From Flavobacteria bacterium MS024-2A (lineage in GTDB: Bacteria > Bacteroidota > Bacteroidia > Flavobacteriales > Flavobacteriaceae), in contig CAJJBB010000003.1 of NCBI GenBank assembly GCA_905182305.1, positions 124,001-188,000 of the forward strand: a DNA stretch of 64,000 nucleotides, in the 5' to 3' direction. Positions 58,036 to 64,000 of the stretch are shown one piece after another; position 1 is the stretch's first letter, and the number at the start of each line of letters is the position of its first letter. Made by a program: the position numbers and the translations under genes. The notes under the pieces were generated by a model. That model saw only the letters and a list, made by a program, of their open reading frames with translations, ran no database searches and was not told the DNA's origin.

Positions 58036-59712
58036 TTAAGGAATTGCATCTATCAGTTTTTGCGTATACGGATGTTTAGGAGTTGCATATAAAGCATCTG
58101 CTTCTTGAAGCTCTAAAAGACAACCATTCTCCATCACCATGACTCGATCAGACATATATTTTACAACCGCTAGATCATGAGAAATAAATAGATAGCTTAA
58201 GCCTAATTCTTTTTTAAGATCATTTAATAAATTCAATATCTGAGCTTGAACTGAAATGTCCAAAGCAGCCACACTCTCATCACAGATTAAAAGTTTAGGT
58301 TCTGTCGCCAAGGCCCGAGCAATAACAGCACGTTGACGTTGACCTCCTGAAAGCTCATGAGGGTAGCGATTATAAAAAGAAGGTGCTAAATTCACTTGGT
58401 ATAAAAGCTGATGACTCCGTTCCTTTTGTGCTTTGGAGCTAACTGCAATACCATGGACATAAAGCACTTCTTCAATCGCACTACCAATTGTTTTTAACGG
58501 GTGTAATGCTGCGTAAGGATCCTGGAATATAAATTGAATTTCTTTTCGCAACTTTCGTAATGAAGCGTTAGTTTGAACTATGGGCTTCCCCTTATAAGAA
58601 ACACTTCCTTGTGAAGGAGGATCTAAATAAATTAAAGCTTTTGCTAAAGTTGATTTACCACAACCAGATTCCCCAACAAGCCCAAGGGTTTCGCCTGGAT
58701 ATAAAGAAAAATCTAGTGAATGTAATGCTTTAAATTCTTGATTATTTCCTAGCCAATTTCTTTTAATATAAGTTTTCTCAAACCCTTTTACTTCAAGTAA
58801 AGGTGTTTTTTCATAGAGTATTTTATGTTGTTTTTGTCGTGCAATTTTTGAAATTGGAATTGCCTTAAAAGTGCCTTTCGCATAATCCTCTAATGTAGGG
58901 AGTCGATCTAGTCTAACGTTTGTTTTAGGACGTGCAAAAAGTAACCCTTGAGTATAGGGATGTTTTGGTTTTTTGAAAAGAGTTTCTGTATTTCCTTCTT
59001 CAACAATTTCTCCTTGATACATTACCCAAACTTTGTCTGCTAATTGTCTAACCAAAGTCAAATCATGTGAGATAAATAAAATACTCATTGCATACTTTTT
59101 TTGCAGATTTTTCAGGAGTTGAATAATTTCTTTTTGAACCGTTACATCAAGGGCTGTTGTGGGTTCGTCTGCAATTAAAAGTTTAGGCTTGCATAACAAG
59201 GCCATTGCAATCATAATTCGTTGTTTCTGCCCACCACTTAACTGATGTGGATAAGAAGATAAAATACGGCTAGTATCTGTTAGCTGGACTTCTCTTAAGA
59301 CTTCATAAATAGTTTTTTTTTGATCAATCGCATTAAGTAAAGTATGTTGCTGGAGTACTTCTTGTAATTGTTTGCCACATTTCATTGAAGGATTTAAACT
59401 AGATTGTGGCTCTTGAAAGACCATTCCAATAGATTTTCCTCTTATGTTTGACCATTTTTTAGAAGAAAGGCCATTAATATTTTCACCATCAAATTTAAGC
59501 TGTTGTGCATTTATTAGTGCGTTTTTTGGGTGAAGACCAATTAAGGTTAGCGCAGTAATTGATTTACCACTTCCTGATTCTCCTACTATAGAAACAATTT
59601 CCTGTGTTCCAATAGTAAAGGATATTTTTTTGAGAATTGCAATATCTCCGATATTAAGCGATAAATTTTTCACTTCAACTAAAGAAGATACTTGTGGTAT
59701 TTTTTTACCCAT
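58036..59712 (-). CDS. ABC transporter ATP-binding protein with two ATPase domains (oligopeptide type)
   Basis: 558 residues with two full nucleotide-binding domains: Walker A GESGSGKS (about residue 43) and GESGCGKS (about 335), signatures LSGGQKQR and LSGGQRQR, Walker B LLIADEP and LLICDES. The linker TQGLLFARP and the HPYTQGLL type motif match the dipeptide/oligopeptide (Dpp/Opp, YejF-like) family. No permease or binding-protein genes are in this window, so these must be elsewhere or absent. The gene ends the minus-strand cluster that starts with the serine hydrolase at 62.6 kb. Confidence 0.92.
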   Translation of the reverse strand: MGKKIPQVSSLVEVKNLSLNIGDIAILKKISFTIGTQEIVSIVGESGSGKSITALTLIGLHPKNALINAQQLKFDGENINGLSSKKWSNIRGKSIGMVFQEPQSSLNPSMKCGKQLQEVLQQHTLLNAIDQKKTIYEVLREVQLTDTSRILSSYPHQLSGGQKQRIMIAMALLCKPKLLIADEPTTALDVTVQKEIIQLLKNLQKKYAMSILFISHDLTLVRQLADKVWVMYQGEIVEEGNTETLFKKPKHPYTQGLLFARPKTNVRLDRLPTLEDYAKGTFKAIPISKIARQKQHKILYEKTPLLEVKGFEKTYIKRNWLGNNQEFKALHSLDFSLYPGETLGLVGESGCGKSTLAKALIYLDPPSQGSVSYKGKPIVQTNASLRKLRKEIQFIFQDPYAALHPLKTIGSAIEEVLYVHGIAVSSKAQKERSHQLLYQVNLAPSFYNRYPHELSGGQRQRAVIARALATEPKLLICDESVAALDISVQAQILNLLNDLKKELGLSYLFISHDLAVVKYMSDRVMVMENGCLLELQEADALYATPKHPYTQKLIDAIP

Positions 59713-59717
59713 TGAGA

Positions 59718-61421
59718 TTATAAATTCTTTTTTTTAAGCTCAGTAACCGCATGGTTTGCTGCACGTGCAGTAAGTGCCATATAAGTCAATGAAGGGTTTT
59801 GATTTGCAGAAGAGGTCATACAGGCTCCATCAGTAACAAATACATTTGAAACACTATGTACTTGGTTATGCTTATTAAGAACAGAGGTTTTAGGATCTTT
59901 GCCCATTCTAGCGGTTCCCATTTCATGAATTCCTTTTCCAATAGGTGCATTGGAATCATTAATATTAACATCTTTAAAGCCTGCATTTTCAAGCATTTCT
60001 GCAGCTTGAACTTTCCAGTCTTCTTTCATTTTGATTTCATTTTCTTTGAACTCTGCATCAAAAACGATTTTAGGTAAGCCCCATTGATCTAATTTTTCAT
60101 AGTTCAAAAACATTTTGTTTTCATGGTAAGGAAGAACTTCTCCAAAACCTCCCATTCCTATTGACCAATCTCCTGGCTTAAGAACGTCTTTTTTAAAGTC
60201 TTTGCCATACGCAAGTTCGGCAACAGATTCATTCCATCCCCATCTGCTAGCACCACCCTGATATCCATAACCTCTTAAAAAATCTACTTTTTTATTGTCA
60301 TTTCCAAGGTTTCTAAAACGTGGAATATAAAAACCATTGGGGCGTCTTCCAGCATAATATTGATCTTTAAATCCATCATATTTTCCAGATGCACCACTTC
60401 CTAACTGATGATCCATAATATTGTGCCCCAATTCACCACTATCATTTCCCATTCCGTTTGGAAAACGGCTAGATTTTGATTGCATTAAAATAGCAGTAGA
60501 AGCCATTGAGGAGGCACAAAGAAAAACTATTTTTGAGCTAAATTCTATAGATTCTTTGGTGAGTGAATCAATAACTCGAACCCCAGTTGCTTTTTGTGTT
60601 TTCTCGTCATACAAAACTTCTGCTACAATAGAATTAGGCCGTAAGGTCATGTTTCCAGTAGCTTCTGCTGCAGGGAGTGTAGAAGAATTGGAACTAAAAT
60701 AGGCGCCAAATGGACACCCACGATCACACCTGTTCCTGTATTGACAGGCAGTTCTACTTGCGCCTTCCTTTGCCCCTTTCGTAATATGCGCAACTCTACC
60801 TATGGTAAGCAAACGATCATTATGGCTGTTGGCAATACTTTCTTTTAAATGATTTTCAACACAATTTAATTCCATTGGCGGTAGGAAATGACTATCAGGA
60901 AGCTGGGGTAAATTAAGTGCCTCACCACTAATCCCTATGTATTTTTCTACATAGCTGTACCATGGTTCAATATCTTTATACCTTATTGGCCAGTCGACAC
61001 CATAACCATCTTTTGAATTAGCTTCAAAATCCAAATTGCTCCAACGATATGTTTGTCTGCCCCAAATTAGAGAACGACCTCCCACCTGAGTTCCTCGAAT
61101 CCAATCAAAGGGTTTGATTTCATCATAATCATGATCTGAATCTTTATTGTAAAAATGACGAGTAGTTTCATGAATTCCCCAACGGCTCTGTTTATTATAA
61201 TCTTTAAGAATTTCTTGAGAGGAGGCCCCACCATGTTTCATATCCCATGGATCCAAATGCATGGTGTGATAATCTTCAATATGTTTTACCATACGACCTC
61301 TTTCCAGCACTAAAGTTTTAAGCCCGTTTTCACATAATTCTTTTGCAGCCCAACCACCACTCACTCCTGTTCCTACTACAATAGCATCGTATTGTTCAAG
61401 GTTTGAATTTAATAAGTTCAT
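59718..61421 (-). CDS. GMC family oxidoreductase
   Basis: 567 residues from ATG 61421 (MNLLNSNLEQYDAIVVG). FAD-binding GTGVSGGWAAKELCENG and LVLERG, GGRSLIWGRQTYRW, Cys-rich CQYRNRCDRGCPFGAYFSSN (possible iron-sulfur-like or structural site), and the C-terminal GIHEMGTARMGKDP, FVTDGACMTSSANQNPSLTYMALTARAA. It resembles the large subunit of gluconate/sorbitol-type dehydrogenases that act with a small Tat-exported subunit and cytochrome, but no subunit 3 or cytochrome gene is adjacent. The ATG is 13 bases after the stop of the upstream serine hydrolase, so co-transcription is likely. Confidence 0.92.
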   Translation of the reverse strand: MNLLNSNLEQYDAIVVGTGVSGGWAAKELCENGLKTLVLERGRMVKHIEDYHTMHLDPWDMKHGGASSQEILKDYNKQSRWGIHETTRHFYNKDSDHDYDEIKPFDWIRGTQVGGRSLIWGRQTYRWSNLDFEANSKDGYGVDWPIRYKDIEPWYSYVEKYIGISGEALNLPQLPDSHFLPPMELNCVENHLKESIANSHNDRLLTIGRVAHITKGAKEGASRTACQYRNRCDRGCPFGAYFSSNSSTLPAAEATGNMTLRPNSIVAEVLYDEKTQKATGVRVIDSLTKESIEFSSKIVFLCASSMASTAILMQSKSSRFPNGMGNDSGELGHNIMDHQLGSGASGKYDGFKDQYYAGRRPNGFYIPRFRNLGNDNKKVDFLRGYGYQGGASRWGWNESVAELAYGKDFKKDVLKPGDWSIGMGGFGEVLPYHENKMFLNYEKLDQWGLPKIVFDAEFKENEIKMKEDWKVQAAEMLENAGFKDVNINDSNAPIGKGIHEMGTARMGKDPKTSVLNKHNQVHSVSNVFVTDGACMTSSANQNPSLTYMALTARAANHAVTELKKKNL

Positions 61422-61434
61422 TTTATTTAAATAG

Positions 61435-62595
61435 TTATTTTTTGTCAATATTCTGATTGATTTCTATAGCAGCATCCATATAGGTATAGATGTCTGGGGT
61501 AAAAGGATCCCCATTTTTACTTTTAGGACCTTTGAGGTGTCCAAGGCGAACTAAAATTAGATTTTCTTTAGGAAAAGTAATGATGTATTGTCCCAGATGT
61601 CCTCGCATCATAAAAACATCATGTCCTTTATATTCTTTAAGCCACCAGCTGTAGCCATATTGGGGACTCTCTTTAAACCTTGGACGTATGGATTTTACAA
61701 CATAAGAAGAATCTAATAATACCTTGCCATTCCATTTACCATAATCTTTGTATAATTTTGCCATGCGAGCGAAATCTCTAGCATTTGAAGCAATACAGCA
61801 ATAAGCTTTTTCAGAACTATTTTCTTTACTATCTACTTGCCAATAAGATTCATGCTCAGCCCCCATTGGATTCCAAAGTGTTTCATATAAGTAATTTGTT
61901 AAGCTTTTTCCAGTGGCTTTTGCAATTACCATTCCTAATAAATGGGTAGTTCCACTTTTATAGCTATAAGATTGACCAGGTAATTCTTCAATAGGTTGTT
62001 CTAAAACAACTTTATCTAAGTCTTTTAAAAAATAGGCAGAAGCCGTCACCGAAAAAGGAGAATAATATGCTTCTTCCCAACGTTGTCCAGACGCCATACT
62101 GGCTAGATCACCAACGGTAACCTGGTTGGCATAGGCACCTTTTAATTCAGGTAAAAAATCAATTACAGGTTGATCAAGACCATGAATATATCCATCCATT
62201 ATAGCCCTCCCTAACAATGCGGACACAAAGCTTTTGGCAACGGAAAAGGAATTACTTTTAGAATCTATACCATATCCATCATAATACTTTTCAAAATAAA
62301 GGCTATCATTTTTAATGATTAAAAATGCAACACTTTCAGTGACTTTATGGTGTTTTTCTAATTTCTCTGAAAGAGAAATTTTATTATATTTTGAATGCAG
62401 TGGCCACGGTTGTGGTTTCTCTGAAGCGGGAAGTGTTGCATTATCAAAATAGGTATAGTCATTTAAAAAAGCTGTTTTGTGACCTGTTAAGTATATTGTT
62501 GAGACCCCTTTAAGCAGGTATTTATAATCTGAAATATAGAGTGCACCGAATAAAACAATTATTATTAGAGCTGATGTTTTTAGAGCTTTTTTCAT
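61435..62595 (-). CDS. Serine hydrolase of the beta-lactamase fold
   Basis: 386 residues with an N-terminal membrane/signal segment (TSALIIIVLFGALYI). Active-site SxxK in FSVAKSFVSAL (about residue 133), second motif YKS in YSYKSGTTHLLG, C-terminal HLGQYIITF. It belongs to the class C beta-lactamase/esterase family. It differs from the first serine hydrolase at 49.8 kb (different second motif). First gene of a minus-strand run with the GMC oxidoreductase and ABC ATPase genes, with short gaps. Confidence 0.88.
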   Translation of the reverse strand: MKKALKTSALIIIVLFGALYISDYKYLLKGVSTIYLTGHKTAFLNDYTYFDNATLPASEKPQPWPLHSKYNKISLSEKLEKHHKVTESVAFLIIKNDSLYFEKYYDGYGIDSKSNSFSVAKSFVSALLGRAIMDGYIHGLDQPVIDFLPELKGAYANQVTVGDLASMASGQRWEEAYYSPFSVTASAYFLKDLDKVVLEQPIEELPGQSYSYKSGTTHLLGMVIAKATGKSLTNYLYETLWNPMGAEHESYWQVDSKENSSEKAYCCIASNARDFARMAKLYKDYGKWNGKVLLDSSYVVKSIRPRFKESPQYGYSWWLKEYKGHDVFMMRGHLGQYIITFPKENLILVRLGHLKGPKSKNGDPFTPDIYTYMDAAIEINQNIDKK

Positions 62596-62644
62596 GTTTA
62601 TTTTATAGATAACAGATTAATTACTAAGTACAATAAGATGTGTC

Positions 62645-63121
62645 TCACAAATTTAATCTTTTTTGTATTAGAAGACCTTCGTGCTCTAAAAGCCAGATTT
62701 TATTCAACAGTCCTCCTGCATATCCGACCATCGAGCCATTACTTCCAATTACCCTATGACATGGTATGAAAATCATAATGGGATTTTTTCCAATTGCAGC
62801 TCCTATAGCCCGGACTGCTTTTGAATTTCCATACTGAATTGCTATATCAGTATATGATCGAGTTTCTCCCATTGGAATTTCAGATAAAAGACGCCATATT
62901 TTTTTTTGAAATGGGGTTCCTATTGGTGCTAGTTTGAAGGATGAAAAAATCGTTTTATTAATAAAGTATTCTTCCAACTCTTGGATAATAATGTTTGCAA
63001 CTTTAGAAGGATTATTTTTGTTTTTAAAAGGTTTATTTGAAAAACGAACAGCGCTAAGAGCCTCTTTGTCTATTTCAATTTCTAAAACACCTAAAGGACT
63101 TTCTATTGTATAAAGCTCCAT
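62645..63121 (-). CDS. ogt: Methylated-DNA-protein-cysteine methyltransferase
   Basis: 158 residues. Direct-reversal repair enzyme that takes methyl from O6-methylguanine. The acceptor Cys is in FIPCHRVIGSNGSMVGYAGG, with the helix-turn-helix TRSYTDIAIQYGNSKAVRAIG before it. There is no Ada-type regulatory domain. ATG 63121. It lies on the opposite strand from the DapA-family gene starting 104 bases away. Confidence 0.95.
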   Translation of the reverse strand: MELYTIESPLGVLEIEIDKEALSAVRFSNKPFKNKNNPSKVANIIIQELEEYFINKTIFSSFKLAPIGTPFQKKIWRLLSEIPMGETRSYTDIAIQYGNSKAVRAIGAAIGKNPIMIFIPCHRVIGSNGSMVGYAGGLLNKIWLLEHEGLLIQKRLNL

Positions 63122-63224
63122 GAAAAAAAGACTATGGTTGGATTAATATGTTTGATGAAGTTAGATAAAAATCTTTTTTTAAAAACTTATATTAGCCTAG
63201 ATAATTGATTTAAAACAATTTAGA

Positions 63225-64000
63225 ATGAAAAATTTTAAATGGGAAGGTGTAATGCCAGCGATAACAACTCAGTTTGACTCTGAGGGAGCACTTTCCTTAA
63301 AAGCCTTCAAAAATAACTTAACCCATCAAATTAAAGCTGGTGTTCATGGTATTATTTTAGGAGGAACTTTGGGAGAGGCAAGCACCTTAACAAGCTCAGA
63401 AAAAGAGAGCTTACTAAAAATGACTCTTGAACAAGTTGAAGGAAAAATCCCTGTGATTATGAATATTGCAGAACAGTCTACTGATCAAGCAGTCGGAAGT
63501 GCCAAAGCTGCAGAAACTAATGGGGCGAGTGGTTTAATGTTATTGCCCCCGATGCGCTATAGGGCAACTGACATAGAGACTGTTGCTTATTTTTCTGCAG
63601 TTGCCTCATCAACATCACTTCCGATTATGATTTATAATAATCCCGTGGATTATAAAATTGAGGTAACCTTGGATATGTTTGAGGCAATAAGAAAGTATGA
63701 AAATATTACTGCAGTAAAAGAATCAACGCGAGATATTACAAATATTACTAGAATGATTAATCGTTTTGGAGATCGTTATAAAATTTTGTGTGGTGTAGAT
63801 ACCATTGCCTTGGAATCTATTTTAATGGGAGCTAAGGGTTGGGTCGCTGGTTTAGTAGATGCCTTTCCAGAAGAAACCGTCGCTATATACACTTATTGTA
63901 AAGCTGGAGAATGGGAAAAAGCGCGTGCGGTTTTCCGTTGGTTTTTACCTCTTTTAGAATTAGATATTTCACCTCAATTAGTTCAAAACATAAAACTTTG
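63225..64000 (+). CDS. Dihydrodipicolinate synthase (DapA) family protein, 5' part (runs off the right edge)
   Basis: 258 codons are visible from ATG 63225 (MKNFKWEGVMPAITTQF). TIM-barrel aldolase with substrate motif GGTLGEASTL, the Tyr of MIYNNP and the Schiff-base Lys in AVKESTRD. It differs from bona fide DapA (GTTGE becomes GGTLGE), so it more likely belongs to the group acting on other keto acids, such as hydroxyproline or sugar-acid breakdown. The rest of the gene and its neighbours lie outside the window. Confidence 0.88.
   Translation, partial: MKNFKWEGVMPAITTQFDSEGALSLKAFKNNLTHQIKAGVHGIILGGTLGEASTLTSSEKESLLKMTLEQVEGKIPVIMNIAEQSTDQAVGSAKAAETNGASGLMLLPPMRYRATDIETVAYFSAVASSTSLPIMIYNNPVDYKIEVTLDMFEAIRKYENITAVKESTRDITNITRMINRFGDRYKILCGVDTIALESILMGAKGWVAGLVDAFPEETVAIYTYCKAGEWEKARAVFRWFLPLLELDISPQLVQNIKL

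Noticed and set aside
58036-59712. Complete oligopeptide ABC importer
   Set aside because: Only the double-ATPase protein is present; no permease or substrate-binding protein is encoded nearby.

Overview
The window reads as chromosome of a marine-type member of the Flavobacteriia (Bacteroidota). The evidence: low GC; many upstream regions with the Bacteroidota -7 box TAnnTTTG; a DnaE carrying its own N-terminal exonuclease; a giant secreted protein with a gliding-motility/type IX secretion (T9SS type B) C-terminal domain followed by a PorP/SprF gene; a three-subunit succinate dehydrogenase with one membrane subunit; DUF5916; and a mitochondrial-type aconitase. Species cannot be assigned from the sequence alone.

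Layout. 1-6.2 kb: replication/repair and housekeeping genes (mfd 5' part on the minus strand, dnaE, trxA, tRNA-Asp). 6.3-19.6 kb: a giant (about 4,150 codon) calcium-binding surface protein built from RCC1/BLIP-II-like propeller repeats, thrombospondin type 3 (TSP3) repeats, a recurring unrecognised beta-module, a cadherin-like domain and a type B sorting domain, with its likely cognate SprF-like partner directly downstream. 19.6-21.6 kb: a small Cys-rich secreted protein, a PepSY-type membrane protein and a sterol-desaturase-family enzyme, all on the minus strand. 21.8-27.5 kb: a tripartite RND efflux operon. 27.7-35.2 kb: aconitase, DUF5916 outer-membrane protein, AMP nucleosidase, an M24 protein, a PhzF-family protein and two small proteins. 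35.4-37.1 kb: a divergent SDR/HxlR pair bracketed by two copies of an intergenic element. 37.2-44.5 kb: RseP, SCO, the FeoA-FeoB-FeoB-associated iron(II) operon, an MFS transporter and a Xaa-Pro aminopeptidase. 44.8-48.2 kb: sdhCAB. 48.3-49.2 kb: a SHOCT protein and a decayed patch with two abutting gene fragments. 49.2-63.1 kb: HAD phosphatase, two serine beta-lactamase-fold hydrolases, an omega-amidase-like nitrilase, an Ig-like lipoprotein, GlyRS, ExoIII, an OmpA-like lipoprotein, an aldo/keto reductase, a double-ATPase ABC protein, a GMC oxidoreductase and Ogt. The window ends inside a DapA-family gene.

How the genes work together. The main accessory locus is the giant protein plus its SprF-like gene, the arrangement known for SprB/SprF-type T9SS cargo. 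Other functional sets are RND adaptor/pump/TolC, FeoA/FeoB/Cys-rich protein, and SdhC/A/B.

Data quality. Single-base frame breaks occur in mfd, dnaE, the PepSY gene, the Ig-like lipoprotein and at least a dozen times in the giant gene. Some fall in short homopolymers. Most of the sequence from 20.5 to 64 kb is clean. I therefore treat these genes as single genes with frame breaks and cannot tell sequencing or assembly error from real decay.
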